A DNA stretch of 64,000 nucleotides from an uncultured Desulfuromonas sp. (GCF_963678835.1 NZ_OY787469.1:1426001-1490000); one strand, 5' to 3'. Shown: positions 26,863-36,606, counted from the stretch's first letter. Made by a program: numbers and translations. Notes: generated from the letters alone by a model not told the origin.

Positions 26863-28134
26863 ATGAAAATTCTCGTCGTTGGTGGGGGCGGTCGTGAACA
26901 CGCTCTGGTGTGGAAAATAGCCCAATCTCCTCTGGTTGAAAAAGTTTACTGCGCACCGGGGAACCCCGGTATGAAGGAACTGGCCGAAACTGTGCATTTG
27001 GCGGTTGATAATATCGACGGCCTGTGTGATTTTGCCATAAAAGAACAGATTGATCTGACGGTTGTCGGGCCGGAGTTGCCACTGACGCTGGGAATTGTCG
27101 ATCGCTTCAAAGCGCAGGGCCTGGCGATCTTTGGACCCAGTAAAGCAGCCGCCCAGATTGAGGGCAGCAAGGGGTTCTCCAAGGACCTGATGGCCAAATA
27201 CGGGATCAAGACGGCGGCCTACGAATCGTTTACCGATCGCGATGCGGCCGCGGCTTATATTCGTCGGCAAGGCGCTCCTATTGTGGTTAAAGTCGATGGC
27301 CTGGCTGCCGGCAAGGGTGTGATCCTGGCGCAGAACGAAGACGAAGCCATTGCTGCCGTGGACGACATCCTGGTGAAAAAGACTTTTGGCGATGCCGGCG
27401 ATGCCGTGGTCGTGGAAGAGTTTCTGACTGGCGAAGAAGCGTCCTTCTTTGCGTTTACCGATGGAAAAAATATCCTGCCTTTGGCGTCGTCTCAGGACCA
27501 CAAACAGATTTTTGATGGCGATAAAGGCCCCAATACCGGCGGTATGGGAGCGTACTCCCCGGCTCCGGTTGTTACGGACGCGCTGTATCAGCGTATTGTC
27601 GATGAAGTGGTCCAACCCACTATTGATGGTATGGCTGCCGAAGGCTGTCCGTACTGCGGTATCTTGTTTGTCGGCCTGATGATTGAAAACGACGACTTTA
27701 AAGTGCTCGAATTTAACGCCCGTTTCGGCGACCCCGAGTGTCAGCCGCTGTTGTCGCGGATGAAATCGGATGTGGTTCCTGTGCTGCTTGATTGTGCGCG
27801 TGGCGAACTGACCACCAAGGCGCTGGAATGGTATGACCGTGCCGCGGTGTGTGTGGTTCTGGCGGCCGGTGGTTATCCCGCCAGCTACAGCAAGGGCGAT
27901 GTGATCGAAGGAATCGACGCCGCCAATGCCGTTGATGGTGTTCGGGTGTTCCATGCCGGCACTGCGGAACAGGATGGCCGAATTGTCACTGCTGGTGGCC
28001 GAGTGCTCGGTGTGACTGGCTGGGGCGAGACCGTTGCGGTGGCCATTGATAAAGCGTATGAAGGTGCAGACAAGATTCAGTGGAACGGCATGCAGATGCG
28101 CCGTGATATCGGCAAGAAAGCCCTGAACCGATAA
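26863..28134 (+). CDS. purD: Phosphoribosylamine-glycine ligase
   Basis: 423 residues, ATP-grasp enzyme making glycinamide ribotide in purine synthesis. Visible family runs: VGGGGREHAL at the N-terminus, KVDGLAAGKGVI, EEFLTGEEASFFAF, NTGGMGAYSPAP and EFNARFGDPECQ. Full length. AAAGGATTGG lies before the ATG. purE begins 34 bp after the stop, so the two are likely cotranscribed. Confidence 0.98.
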   Translation: MKILVVGGGGREHALVWKIAQSPLVEKVYCAPGNPGMKELAETVHLAVDNIDGLCDFAIKEQIDLTVVGPELPLTLGIVDRFKAQGLAIFGPSKAAAQIEGSKGFSKDLMAKYGIKTAAYESFTDRDAAAAYIRRQGAPIVVKVDGLAAGKGVILAQNEDEAIAAVDDILVKKTFGDAGDAVVVEEFLTGEEASFFAFTDGKNILPLASSQDHKQIFDGDKGPNTGGMGAYSPAPVVTDALYQRIVDEVVQPTIDGMAAEGCPYCGILFVGLMIENDDFKVLEFNARFGDPECQPLLSRMKSDVVPVLLDCARGELTTKALEWYDRAAVCVVLAAGGYPASYSKGDVIEGIDAANAVDGVRVFHAGTAEQDGRIVTAGGRVLGVTGWGETVAVAIDKAYEGADKIQWNGMQMRRDIGKKALNR

Positions 28135-28168
28135 CAGCGACATTTCTGATAAAAGGATTAACAGATCT

Positions 28169-28687
28169 ATGAAGCAACAACCCGCCATTGGTATTTTGAT
28201 GGGCAGTGATTCCGACTACGAAGTGATGGTCGAGGCTGCCAAGGTTCTCAAAGCGTTTGATGTCCCTTTTGAGATGATCGTCAGCAGTGCCCACCGTTCA
28301 CCAGAGCGCACTGCCGACTATGCGTCAACGGCGACTTCACGTGGTATCAAAGCGTTGATCGTTGGTGCCGGTGCCGCCGCGCACCTGGCCGGAGTGATCG
28401 CTTCGGAAACCACTCTGCCGATCATCGGTGTGCCCATCGACAGTTCAGCGCTCAAGGGGATGGATGCGTTGCTGGCTACGGTTCAGATGCCGGGGGGCAT
28501 TCCCGTGGCAACCATGGCTATTGGCAAAGCCGGCGCCAAGAATGCCGGGATTTTCGCTGTTCAGCTGTTAGCTCTGTCCGACAGCGCTCTGGCGGAAAAA
28601 CTGGTCACGTCACGCCAGCAGATGGCTCAGGGTGTGGCGGATAAGAGTGACAAACTGCAGCAGCGCCTTGCCGCTGACGGGCTGTAA
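28169..28687 (+). CDS. purE: N5-carboxyaminoimidazole ribonucleotide mutase
   Basis: 172 residues, class I PurE, converting N5-CAIR to CAIR in purine synthesis. Motifs GILMGSDSDYEVM, SSAHRSPERT, GAGAAAHLAGV and PIIGVPI are intact. AAAGGATT lies about ten bases before the ATG. A partner PurK is not in the window. The next gene (resB) starts 62 bp later with its own strong ribosome site. Confidence 0.97.
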   Translation: MKQQPAIGILMGSDSDYEVMVEAAKVLKAFDVPFEMIVSSAHRSPERTADYASTATSRGIKALIVGAGAAAHLAGVIASETTLPIIGVPIDSSALKGMDALLATVQMPGGIPVATMAIGKAGAKNAGIFAVQLLALSDSALAEKLVTSRQQMAQGVADKSDKLQQRLAADGL

Positions 28688-28749
28688 CTATTCAGCCCCT
28701 CCATAGGCGATTTATTTTTGCCCTTTTCATAACGTAAAGGAGACACGAC

Positions 28750-30114
28750 TTGAGTGTAAAGCAGCGTGGCTTTTTCGGCAGGTTGTGGGACTTTTTCTGT
28801 TCCCTCAAACTGACCATTTTTATTCTGATTGCCCTGGCAATTACCTCGATCATCGGTACGGTGATCCAACAGAATCTGTCCCGTCAGGAATATCTGCGGG
28901 TGTTCAGTGAAGACACCTATCGGGTGCTGGACAGCCTGCAGTTTTTTGATATGTACCACTCCTGGTGGTTTATCGGTTTGTTGCTGCTGTTTTGTGTCAA
29001 CCTGACCTGTTGCTCCATTAAACGTCTGCCGCGGGTGTGGCGTCTGGTGCATAACCCCTCCGTGACGCCCAGTGAACAGATGCTCAAAGCGTTCTCCAAC
29101 GTCGATGAGAAGCTGGTCAAGGGGGATCTGCCGACATTGATTGAGCGTATGAAAGCGTTTGTCGGTGCTGAGTTTGCTACGGCGCAGGTGAATGAAAAGG
29201 ACGGCAGCACGTATCTGTATGCTGAAAAAGCCAAATACGCCCGCTTTGGTGTCTATGTTACCCACCTGTCGATCCTGATTATTTTTCTTGGTGCGATTAT
29301 CGGCAACCTCTACGGCTATAAGGCGTTTGTCAATATCCCCGAAGGGGGTGAGTCGGACCGGGTTTGGATGCGTAACGGTCAGACTTCGATTCCTCTCGGT
29401 TTCTCAGTGCGTTGTGAAGACTTTTCCGTAGAGTTTTACGGCAATTCACAACGGCCCAAAGAGTACGAAAGTATCCTGACGGTCATCGATCAAGGTGAGA
29501 CGGTGATCGAAAACCGTCACATTGAGGTCAATGATCCCTTAAGTTATAAAGGGATCACCTTCTACCAGTCGAGCTATGGTCCGGCCGGTGATGAAGTGAT
29601 CTCCATCAAGGTCAAGGTTCGTGGTGAGGATAAGGCGGACGCTTTTTCCCTGCATCGGGGCCAATTGGTCGAGTTGCCCAGCGGAGATCGCCTGCGTATT
29701 GCCGATTTTACTCCCATGTTTCGCAATTTTGGCCCTGCTGCACGTCTCGAAGTGCTGCCCAAAGACGGTGAAGCACGTGTGGTGACTCTCTTCAAAAACT
29801 TCCCCAAATTCGATGAAGAGCGCGGCGGTGATTATATTTTCAGTCTGGTTGATTTTGACCAGTTATACTATACCGGTTTGCAGGTCACCAAAGACCCTGG
29901 TGTCTGGGTGGTCTGGCTGGGTTGTACCCTGATGATTGTCGGTTGTCTGGTGGCATTTTTCATTTCCCACCGTCGTGTGTGGGTGGTGCTGACTCCTCAA
30001 GATAACGGCAAAATTGGTGTGCGTCTGGTCGGTTCAGCGCATCGCAATCAACCGGCCTTTGAACTGTACTTCGACGAATTAAAAAAGAAATTTCGTGACG
30101 AGCTTTCTGCGTAA
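28750..30114 (+). CDS. resB: Cytochrome c biogenesis protein ResB (Ccs1)
   Basis: 454 residues. Inner-membrane half of the System II heme lyase that attaches heme to periplasmic apocytochromes. Three membrane segments near the N-terminus (about 15-35, 72-93, 167-188), a large periplasmic domain and a last membrane segment at about 389-410. Family runs SLKLTIFILI, SWWFIGLLLLF and YKGITFYQSSYG are present. The start is TTG with AAAGGAGA upstream; there is no in-frame ATG near. It sits just ahead of ccsB, its usual partner. Substrates would include the octaheme cytochrome at 4299-5813. Confidence 0.93.
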   Translation: MSVKQRGFFGRLWDFFCSLKLTIFILIALAITSIIGTVIQQNLSRQEYLRVFSEDTYRVLDSLQFFDMYHSWWFIGLLLLFCVNLTCCSIKRLPRVWRLVHNPSVTPSEQMLKAFSNVDEKLVKGDLPTLIERMKAFVGAEFATAQVNEKDGSTYLYAEKAKYARFGVYVTHLSILIIFLGAIIGNLYGYKAFVNIPEGGESDRVWMRNGQTSIPLGFSVRCEDFSVEFYGNSQRPKEYESILTVIDQGETVIENRHIEVNDPLSYKGITFYQSSYGPAGDEVISIKVKVRGEDKADAFSLHRGQLVELPSGDRLRIADFTPMFRNFGPAARLEVLPKDGEARVVTLFKNFPKFDEERGGDYIFSLVDFDQLYYTGLQVTKDPGVWVVWLGCTLMIVGCLVAFFISHRRVWVVLTPQDNGKIGVRLVGSAHRNQPAFELYFDELKKKFRDELSA

Positions 30115-30141
30115 CCCGTAGTCACGAGGAGGATTAAATTT

Positions 30142-30996
30142 ATGACAAGTGGTCAGTTGTTCAATATGGTAACCATTGGCTATTTTGCTGCCATGGTGCT
30201 GTTCATCGCTTATCTGGCAACCCGTAGTGATATGGTGGCGAAACTGGCCACGCTGTTGTCGCTGGCCGGGTTCGTTGTTCAGACATGCGCCATTGGCTTG
30301 CGCTGGTATGAGACCTATCAGATTCCCGGTGGTGCCGGTTATGCGCCGCTGTCCAATCTGTATGAGTCGGTGGTGTTCTTTTCCTGGACGATTTTGCTGA
30401 TTTATCTGTTGATTGATTGGAAATACACGCAGCGTTCCGTCGGAGCGTTTGTTTTGCCGTTTGCTTTTCTGGCTATGACCTGGGCGCAGTTGCGCCTTGA
30501 TTCCACCATCTCACCGCTGGTTCCCGCGTTGCAGAGTAACTGGCTGACCTATCATGTTATCACCTGTTTTCTCGGTTATGCCGCTTTTGCCGTGGCCTGC
30601 GGTGTGTCGATCATGTATTTGATCAAAGTGGGCAAGGAGTCTCCGGATTCGGATGCGCCGGCCGGTGGTATTGTCAGTTTGTTTCCCAGTGCCAAGATTC
30701 TTGATGACCTCAACTACAAGGCCATCATGATCGGTTTTCCTCTGCTGTCCCTGGGGATCATCACCGGGGCGGCCTGGGCCAACTATGCCTGGGGTACTTA
30801 CTGGAGCTGGGACCCCAAGGAGACCTGGAGTCTGATTGTCTGGTTTATTTACGCTGCGTTCCTGCATGCCCGTATTACCCGAGGTTGGGCCGGTCGCAAG
30901 GCGGCGATTCTGTCGATTGTTGGTTTTGCCGCAACAATTTTCTGCTATCTTGGCGTCAATCTGTTGCTGGCCGGACTTCACTCCTACGGTTCGTAA
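30142..30996 (+). CDS. ccsB: Cytochrome c biogenesis protein CcsB/CcsA (heme handling)
   Basis: 284 residues with about eight membrane segments. The WWD-type heme motif WGTYWSWDPKETWSL lies at about 215-230. Together with ResB it exports heme and ligates it to CxxCH motifs. GAGGAGG lies upstream of the ATG. It ends the resB-ccsB unit, followed 25 bp later by a strong terminator. Confidence 0.95.
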   Translation: MTSGQLFNMVTIGYFAAMVLFIAYLATRSDMVAKLATLLSLAGFVVQTCAIGLRWYETYQIPGGAGYAPLSNLYESVVFFSWTILLIYLLIDWKYTQRSVGAFVLPFAFLAMTWAQLRLDSTISPLVPALQSNWLTYHVITCFLGYAAFAVACGVSIMYLIKVGKESPDSDAPAGGIVSLFPSAKILDDLNYKAIMIGFPLLSLGIITGAAWANYAWGTYWSWDPKETWSLIVWFIYAAFLHARITRGWAGRKAAILSIVGFAATIFCYLGVNLLLAGLHSYGS

Positions 30997-31021
30997 CCGT
31001 TGGCAATACAGTGATTCACAA

Positions 31022-31050
31022 GGAGAGCGGTGTGCCGCTCTCCTTTTTTT
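31022..31050 (+). terminator. Intrinsic terminator after ccsB
   Basis: GGAGAGCGG / CCGCTCTCC stem with a four-base loop and seven T. It also excludes upstream starts for the next gene. Confidence 0.95.
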
Positions 31051-31065
31051 ATCTTGGATTTTCCG

Positions 31066-31848
31066 ATGACCCACCTGGCTTTGGCTGACAATGAAACCCT
31101 GGATCGACTTGATGGTCTCGGTGTGGACATCATTCAGCACCGCGATGGCTACCGCTTCTCCATTGATCCGGTGCTACTGACTGATTTCTGCCGACCGCGT
31201 CAGCGCGAGCGGGTTGTTGATCTTGGCTGTGGCAGTGCCGTGATGGCCCTGATTCTGGCGCGCGCTTTTCCGTCGCTGTCCGTGGTTGGACTGGAGTTGC
31301 AATCAGCTCAGGTGGCACGCGCTCGTAAGAGTGTCGTTCTGAACGGCCTGGAAGATCGGATAAACGTTCAGCAGTCCGATGTGCGAGAGGTGCCGACGGC
31401 ATGGCATGGCGATTTTGATCTGGTTGTGTGCAACCCGCCGTTTCGTCCTCTGGGCCAAGGACGTTGTTCGCAGGGCGATGAGCGGGCGCTTTCACGTCAC
31501 GAAGTCTCCGGTGGATTGGATGCGTTTGTACGGGCGTCAGCCGTGCTGCTCAAGCACGGTGGTCGTCTGGCCATGGTTCACCTGGCCGAGCGCAGTGCGG
31601 AACTGATGGCCGCTCTAAGTTGCCACGGCCTTGCCGTCAAGCGGTTGCGTTATGTCCACAGCCGTCAGGGGAGCCCCGCGCGACTTGTTCTGATCGAAGG
31701 GCGCAAGGGCGGTCAGCCCGGTGTTACCATTGACGCGCCACTTTATTTGTATCGTGACCGGGAGTCGAAGTCGCCCGCAACCGGGCAGCGTGATCGCTAT
31801 AGTGAGGAAGTGGAGCAGATCTATGCGGGGCGCATGCGTTCAGGATGA
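31066..31848 (+). CDS. tRNA1(Val) A37 N6-methyltransferase-type enzyme
   Basis: 260 residues. SAM-dependent Rossmann methyltransferase with motif I VVDLGCGSAVMAL and the N6-adenine signature NPPF in LVVCNPPFRPLG, plus the N-terminal RDGYRFSIDPVLL typical of TrmN6/YfiC. It probably methylates tRNA; exact target inferred from the family. ATG at 31066 chosen because the terminator ends at 31050. The 3' end overlaps the convergent dciA-like gene by nine bases. Confidence 0.87.
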   Translation: MTHLALADNETLDRLDGLGVDIIQHRDGYRFSIDPVLLTDFCRPRQRERVVDLGCGSAVMALILARAFPSLSVVGLELQSAQVARARKSVVLNGLEDRINVQQSDVREVPTAWHGDFDLVVCNPPFRPLGQGRCSQGDERALSRHEVSGGLDAFVRASAVLLKHGGRLAMVHLAERSAELMAALSCHGLAVKRLRYVHSRQGSPARLVLIEGRKGGQPGVTIDAPLYLYRDRESKSPATGQRDRYSEEVEQIYAGRMRSG

Positions 31849-32331
31849 TTTGCGGCGTGCCTTGTCGAGTTGGCGTTGGTGGGTGAAAAAGTCAACCATG
31901 GCCTGACGCGTTTCATCGTCGTCGATGGCGGCGACAAGCTGCGCAATTTCTTGTCGTTCTGATGCATCAAGTTCGGGGAGGGGCACTCTTTCTGTGGCTT
32001 TGCTTTCCAGCTGGGCCGGTTTGCCGCGGCGGAAAAACATGTCTTTGATCGGTTTGTCACCCAATTCGGTGTTAAGCCGTTCCAGTAGCCGGGGTTTGAG
32101 GAGCTGCAGCTGTTGCATCCACACCGGATGGCTGACGCGCACTTCAAGGATGTCGTCACGAATACGTAGTGGGCTGGCCTGGGCGGCGATCTGTGGACCG
32201 ACACATTCTTTCCAGATTAACCACACCCGGTGTTGGTCGATCTTATCGGCGATGCCGAGCTGGGTAAACAGCCCTTCAATGATGTTGCGAGCCGCAGACG
32301 GGGCTTTTTTGCCGGAAGATCGTTTCGCCAT
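31840..32331 (-). CDS. DciA-like DUF721 protein
   Basis: 163 residues. The DUF721 core (about 15-105) includes a conserved tryptophan region (HRVWLIWKECVGPQIAAQASPLRI) and LEVRVSHPVWMQQL. DciA loads the replicative helicase in most bacteria lacking DnaC; this is the family role, not shown here. The C-terminal third is charged and probably flexible. It begins three bases after the stop of the small membrane protein and its 3' end overlaps the convergent methyltransferase gene. Confidence 0.8.
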   Translation of the reverse strand: MAKRSSGKKAPSAARNIIEGLFTQLGIADKIDQHRVWLIWKECVGPQIAAQASPLRIRDDILEVRVSHPVWMQQLQLLKPRLLERLNTELGDKPIKDMFFRRGKPAQLESKATERVPLPELDASERQEIAQLVAAIDDDETRQAMVDFFTHQRQLDKARRKSS

Positions 32332-32334
32332 GGG

Positions 32335-32592
32335 TTAGATGCGGTCCGCTCGTTTACGCAGGCGTCCTCCCACCAGTTGTCCGATAACGGCACAACTCAG
32401 GGTGAAGGGAATGACACGCCAGCTGAATCCGTAATGGTGGCGCAGGGTAAAAAGAAACGGGATCGACAGGTGGATATACAACATCCATAATGCGGAGCGC
32501 TTTGCCACGCCCTGGCGCAGATAGCCCAGCGGAATATTGCTGAACAGGGCAACGCTGAGCAGGATTGTCATTGAGCTGGTTGTTTCGGTCAT
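32335..32592 (-). CDS. Small membrane protein of unknown function
   Basis: 85 residues from the ATG at 32592, with about three hydrophobic segments (10-24, 37-52, 60-75) and a basic C-terminus (GGRLRKRADRI). Not recognised as a named family. A TTG at 32661 would add a further 23 hydrophobic residues, so the true start is unclear. It is three bases upstream of the dciA-like gene and is probably cotranscribed with it. Confidence 0.6.
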   Translation of the reverse strand: MTETTSSMTILLSVALFSNIPLGYLRQGVAKRSALWMLYIHLSIPFLFTLRHHYGFSWRVIPFTLSCAVIGQLVGGRLRKRADRI

Positions 32593-32684
32593 CGCAGTGC
32601 CTGAAAAAAAGGAAAAAACAATTACTAGGGCCACCATAGCCAGTTGTGGCGAGACTGTCAATTTAAGTCAAAAGGTTTGCGTTT

Positions 32685-32957
32685 ATGAAAATGGTCGAGA
32701 AGCATCACCGACTGATAATTTTTAATTCCATCCACCGGGTGATGCTGGCGGAGATACGTCTTCAGGAGAAGTTTGAAATTCTTCTTATCCCTGTGCCACG
32801 GGCGCTGTCAAGCGATTGCGGTATGGTGATTCGCTTTGATCATAAGGATCAGGAAGACATTGTTCTGTTACTCACCCAGCTTGGCTTGAAGCCGTTCACC
32901 ATCTATGCGCCGCAACACGAAGCGGACACCTTTGTTGAGGTCGGTGAATTTTCTTGA
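32685..32957 (+). CDS. DUF3343 protein (putative Se/S carrier-like)
   Basis: 90 residues, soluble, alpha-beta. It matches DUF3343 by its N-terminal LIIFNSIHRVMLAE, the IPVPRALSSDCGMVIRF run with a single conserved cysteine, and a C-terminal VEVG. Family members are suspected sulfur or selenium carriers; no function is proven. AAAAGG precedes the ATG. Its stop codon overlaps the -35 box of the ffh promoter. Confidence 0.82.
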   Translation: MKMVEKHHRLIIFNSIHRVMLAEIRLQEKFEILLIPVPRALSSDCGMVIRFDHKDQEDIVLLLTQLGLKPFTIYAPQHEADTFVEVGEFS

Positions 32958-32982
32958 CAACACTTGACCGGGTAACTATAGT
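32954..32982 (+). promoter_or_regulatory. Sigma-70-type promoter of the ffh-rplS operon
   Basis: TTGACA, 17-bp spacer, TATAGT. The -35 box includes the TGA stop of the DUF3343 gene, and ffh starts 37 bp after the -10 box. Confidence 0.85.
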
Positions 32983-33018
32983 CCACTATTTGCGACTTTA
33001 GCAGACGCAGGGATAGCT

Positions 33019-34374
33019 ATGTTCGATAACCTGACAGATAAATTTGACGCTGTTTTCAAGAAACTCAGTGGCAAGGGCCGCCTGACCGAGAGCCATGTCG
33101 ATGAGGCCATGCGTGAAGTGCGCCTGGTGTTGCTAGAAGCGGATGTCAATTTCAAAGTAGTGAAGGATTTCGTTGCCGCCGTGCGTGAGCGGGCGGTTGG
33201 CACCGATGTGCTCAAAAGCCTGACCCCGGCACAACAGGTCATCAAGATTGTTCGTGATGAACTGGGACGCCTGATGGGCGAGGGCGACAACGCTGAGCTT
33301 GATCTGGCGGCGCAACCTCCGGTGCCGATTATGCTATGTGGTCTGCAGGGGGCGGGTAAAACCACCACCTGTGGTAAGCTGGCTTTGCAGTTGCGTCGTG
33401 ATAAACGCGATCCGCTGCTGGTGCCGGCAGACATCTATCGGCCGGCCGCGATCGAGCAGTTGAAAACTCTGGGTCGCCAACTCGGCGTTGCCGTGTTTGA
33501 TACGCAACCCGGTGACGATCCGGTGTCCATTTGTGAACAGGCGCGTGAGTTTGCCCGCCTTCATGGTCACGACACCCTGATTCTTGATACCGCCGGCCGT
33601 CTGCACATTGACAGCGAGTTGATGGACGAGCTGGGGCGGATCAACGACGCATTGCAACCGCGCGAGATTCTGTTTGTGGCTGACGCCATGACCGGTCAGG
33701 ATGCGGTCAATGTCGTCAAAAGTTTTGACGAGAAGCTCGACATTACCGGTGTGGTTCTTACCAAACTTGATGGTGATGCGCGCGGTGGTGCCGCATTGTC
33801 CGTGCGTGCTGTCACCGGCAAGCCGATCAAGTTTGTCGGTATGGGTGAGAAGATGGACGCCCTTGAGGTGTTCCATCCCGACCGTATGGCCCAGCGGATT
33901 CTCGGCATGGGCGATGTGCTGTCGTTGATCGAAAAGGCCGAAGCGGCCATCGATAAAGACGACGCCGCGCGCATGGAAAAGAAGATGCGCAAGGAGGGCT
34001 TCACGCTGGAAACCTTCCGTGACCAATTACAAATGGTCAAAAAAATGGGTTCTATGGAATCGTTGTTAAAAATGATTCCCGGCGCCGGTAAAGCGATGAA
34101 AAAAGCCGGTGGTATGCAGTTGCCGGATAAAGAACTCAAGCGAATTGAGGCGATTATCGGTTCGATGACACCGGCCGAGCGCAACAATCACAAGATGATC
34201 AATGGGTCACGGCGTCTGCGTATCGCCAAGGGTAGTGGCACCCGCATCCAGGATGTCAATCAGCTGCTCAAGCGCTTTACTGAAGCGCAAAAGATGATGA
34301 AGAAAATGCAAAAGATGGGGCCCAAAGGTCTTAAAGGGCTCATGGGCGGTGGCGGTAACGGCCTGCCCTTTTAA
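33019..34374 (+). CDS. ffh: Signal recognition particle protein Ffh
   Basis: 451 residues: N and G (GTPase) domains with the P-loop GLQGAGKTTTCGKLA and DTAGRL, TKLDGDARGG, then the methionine-rich M domain (about 300-440, for example MMKKMQKMGPKGLKGLMGG) that binds SRP RNA and signal sequences. It targets membrane proteins to FtsY and the translocon. First gene of ffh-rpsP-rimM-trmD-rplS, under the promoter at 32954-32982. Confidence 0.98.
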   Translation: MFDNLTDKFDAVFKKLSGKGRLTESHVDEAMREVRLVLLEADVNFKVVKDFVAAVRERAVGTDVLKSLTPAQQVIKIVRDELGRLMGEGDNAELDLAAQPPVPIMLCGLQGAGKTTTCGKLALQLRRDKRDPLLVPADIYRPAAIEQLKTLGRQLGVAVFDTQPGDDPVSICEQAREFARLHGHDTLILDTAGRLHIDSELMDELGRINDALQPREILFVADAMTGQDAVNVVKSFDEKLDITGVVLTKLDGDARGGAALSVRAVTGKPIKFVGMGEKMDALEVFHPDRMAQRILGMGDVLSLIEKAEAAIDKDDAARMEKKMRKEGFTLETFRDQLQMVKKMGSMESLLKMIPGAGKAMKKAGGMQLPDKELKRIEAIIGSMTPAERNNHKMINGSRRLRIAKGSGTRIQDVNQLLKRFTEAQKMMKKMQKMGPKGLKGLMGGGGNGLPF

Positions 34375-34454
34375 AGGGAGTCTGTTTAGCCCTTAGTCAA
34401 ACGTTTTAAGGTGCCTGATGAGCAGGCATCCATTCATAGAGAGGAACAAGAAAC

Positions 34455-34724
34455 ATGTCCGTAAAAATCAGATTGGCCCGTGGTGGTGCTAAGAAGAAAC
34501 CTTTTTACCAGATTGTTGTCGCGGACGAGCGTTGTCCCCGTGACGGTCGTTACATTGAAAACCTTGGTCAGTTTAATCCCCTCGTTGAGCCGAAAATGGT
34601 GACTCTCAACGAAGAGCGCGCACTGGCTTGGCTGAACAAAGGGGCACAACCCTCTGAAACTGTCCGCCAAATTTTGCGCCAGGAAGGTGTCTGGGAAAAG
34701 TTCACTCAAAAGCCGGTCGCTTAA
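34455..34724 (+). CDS. rpsP: 30S ribosomal protein S16
   Basis: 89 residues. [11 protein letters not shown] at the N-terminus, [32 protein letters not shown] precedes the ATG. In many bacteria a KH-domain gene follows; here rimM comes directly. Confidence 0.98.
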   Translation: MSVKIRLARGGAKKKPFYQIVVADERCPRDGRYIENLGQFNPLVEPKMVTLNEERALAWLNKGAQPSETVRQILRQEGVWEKFTQKPVA

Positions 34725-34742
34725 GCGCTGGTGGTAAATTCA

Positions 34743-35273
34743 GTGAGCGCAACATCCCAACACCTGTTTCATGCTGGAACAATTATTGGGACCCACGGTC
34801 TGCGTGGGGATATGAAAATACGTCCTGTGACTTCCGGGTCGCAGGCATTGCTTGAAGCAACGCGGGTTGAACTGGTCTGCCGGGACAAGCGCCGTGTTGT
34901 TGCCGATGTGATGAAAAGCTCCTGGCACAAACAGCAGATTCTGCTGGTGCTCAAGGGATTTGAACACATCAACAAAATCGAGTCGTTTGTCGGTGCTGAA
35001 GTCTACATGGCCATGGACGAACTACCCGATTTGGATGAAGACAGCCATTATTGGCATCAGCTGGAAGGTTTACAGGTGGTGGACAAACGGGCTGGAAAAC
35101 TTGGAGTTCTGACATCGCTTTTGGAAACCGGAGCACATGATGTGTATGTTGTTGATGGTCCCCATGGTGAAGTGATGTTTCCGGCAGTGGCCGCTCTGAT
35201 TACAGACATTGATCTGGATCAGGGGGTGATTCAGGTCGATTTGCCGGATGGCTTGGTTGAGATCAACGAATGA
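34743..35273 (+). CDS. rimM: 16S rRNA processing protein RimM
   Basis: 176 residues. N-terminal beta barrel with [20 protein letters not shown] and C-terminal PRC-like domain ending VEINE. It assists 30S head assembly with S19. The start is GTG; 34743 fits the CTGGTGG ahead of it better than the GTG at 34731. Its stop overlaps the trmD start by four bases. Confidence 0.94.
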   Translation: MSATSQHLFHAGTIIGTHGLRGDMKIRPVTSGSQALLEATRVELVCRDKRRVVADVMKSSWHKQQILLVLKGFEHINKIESFVGAEVYMAMDELPDLDEDSHYWHQLEGLQVVDKRAGKLGVLTSLLETGAHDVYVVDGPHGEVMFPAVAALITDIDLDQGVIQVDLPDGLVEINE

Positions 35274-36019
35274 ACTTCGAGGTTGTGACATTATTTCCGG
35301 AGATGTTTGATTCTCCGTTTGCCGGTAGTATTATCGGTAAAGCTGTTGCAAAAGGACTGGTTCAAATCACGGCGCATCCGTTGCGTGATTGGGCCGAAGG
35401 CCGTCATCAGGTCACTGATGATACCCCGTATGGGGGTGGCGATGGAATGGTGATGAAGCCGGAGCCGTTGTGTCGCGCCATCCATAGTCTCAAACAGCAG
35501 CATCCTCAAGCACGTGTGCTGATGATGTCCCCGCAGGGGCAACGGTTTACGCAGCAGCGGGCGGCTCAATTGGCTGAAGAGGAAAGTCTCATTTTTCTCT
35601 GTGGTCGTTATGAAGGGTTCGACGAGCGTGTGCGCAGCTACGTTGATGAGGAATATTCCATCGGTGACTTTGTGTTGACCGGTGGTGAATTACCCGCCAT
35701 GGTGATTATTGATGCTGTGGCACGATTGGTACCTGGGGTTCTGGGGAGTCAGGGCAGTGCCGAAGCGGATTCTTTTTCGGATGGCCTGTTGGAACATCCC
35801 CACTATACGCGCCCGGCTGAATTTGAGGGGCGCAAGGTTCCCGAGGTGCTGTTGTCTGGCGATCATGCACGGATCGCCGCCTGGCGACGCAGCCAGCAGT
35901 TGCTCAGAACACTGCAGCGGCGGCCGGATTTGCTGGAACATGTCTCGTTGACGGAACAGGATCGGGCGGAGTTGGAACAGCACCGCCAGATGTTGCGTCA
36001 GGAGAAAAAAGATAAATAA
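35270..36019 (+). CDS. trmD: tRNA (guanine37-N1)-methyltransferase
   Basis: 249 residues. SPOUT methyltransferase acting on G37 of tRNAs. Family runs: [64 protein letters not shown] and [14 protein letters not shown]. Starts within the rimM stop (ATGA). Confidence 0.98.
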   Translation: MNFEVVTLFPEMFDSPFAGSIIGKAVAKGLVQITAHPLRDWAEGRHQVTDDTPYGGGDGMVMKPEPLCRAIHSLKQQHPQARVLMMSPQGQRFTQQRAAQLAEEESLIFLCGRYEGFDERVRSYVDEEYSIGDFVLTGGELPAMVIIDAVARLVPGVLGSQGSAEADSFSDGLLEHPHYTRPAEFEGRKVPEVLLSGDHARIAAWRRSQQLLRTLQRRPDLLEHVSLTEQDRAELEQHRQMLRQEKKDK

Positions 36020-36049
36020 CGAATTTGACAGATAAACAAGGAGGCAATG

Positions 36050-36397
36050 ATGAACATTGTTGAACAAATTGGCAACGAGCAGATGAAACAGGATATCCCC
36101 CAATTCAAGGCGGGTGATACTCTGCGCGTTCACGTAAAAATTGTTGAAGGTGACAAACAGCGTATCCAGGTTTTTCAGGGGATGTGCATCAAACGTGTCA
36201 ACCGTGGTATCGGTTCCACCTTTACCGTTCGCAAGATCTCCAGCGGCATGGGCGTTGAGCGGATTTTCCCGCTGCATTCACCGATGCTCGACAAGATCGA
36301 GGTTGTAACGGTAGGCCGCGTACGTCGTGCCAAGCTTTACTACCTGCGTCAACTGCAAGGTAAGGCAGCTCGTATTCGCGAGATCCGTCAGAACTAG
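36050..36397 (+). CDS. rplS: 50S ribosomal protein L19
   Basis: 115 residues. Runs [39 protein letters not shown] and [24 protein letters not shown] lies five bases before this ATG (a second ATG is three bases upstream). Last gene of the operon; a strong terminator follows. Confidence 0.98.
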   Translation: MNIVEQIGNEQMKQDIPQFKAGDTLRVHVKIVEGDKQRIQVFQGMCIKRVNRGIGSTFTVRKISSGMGVERIFPLHSPMLDKIEVVTVGRVRRAKLYYLRQLQGKAARIREIRQN

Positions 36398-36402
36398 TCC
36401 CG

Positions 36403-36440
36403 AAGCGTCCCGCAGAGCATTGCCCTGCGGGACGCTTTTG
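36403..36440 (+). terminator. Intrinsic terminator after rplS
   Basis: AAGCGTCCCGCAG pairs with CTGCGGGACGCTT over nine bases, then TTT. Confidence 0.92.
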
Positions 36441-36606
36441 GTTCTGCCGGAGTTTTTTGCCAAAAGCTCTCCGCAGCTTTTTCCCCCTGGCTCCCTTTCC
36501 TGGGGATTTATCCTTAGCGGTTTTGCTCCGCCTGCCCTATACTGGTGTCCACTAAGTTATTGAACAGTGAAGACAATGACAGGGTGTTGTGCCAGGGAGT
36601 TGAAAC

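Noticed and set aside
26815-28188. 457-codon frame opposite purD
   Set aside because: Shadow frame; purD is complete on the plus strand.
31030-31065. Earlier start for the tRNA methyltransferase gene
   Set aside because: It lies in the stem of the ccsB terminator.
34725-34742. Missing KH-domain gene between rpsP and rimM as a deletion
   Set aside because: The gap is tight and clean; absence of this gene is common in proteobacteria.
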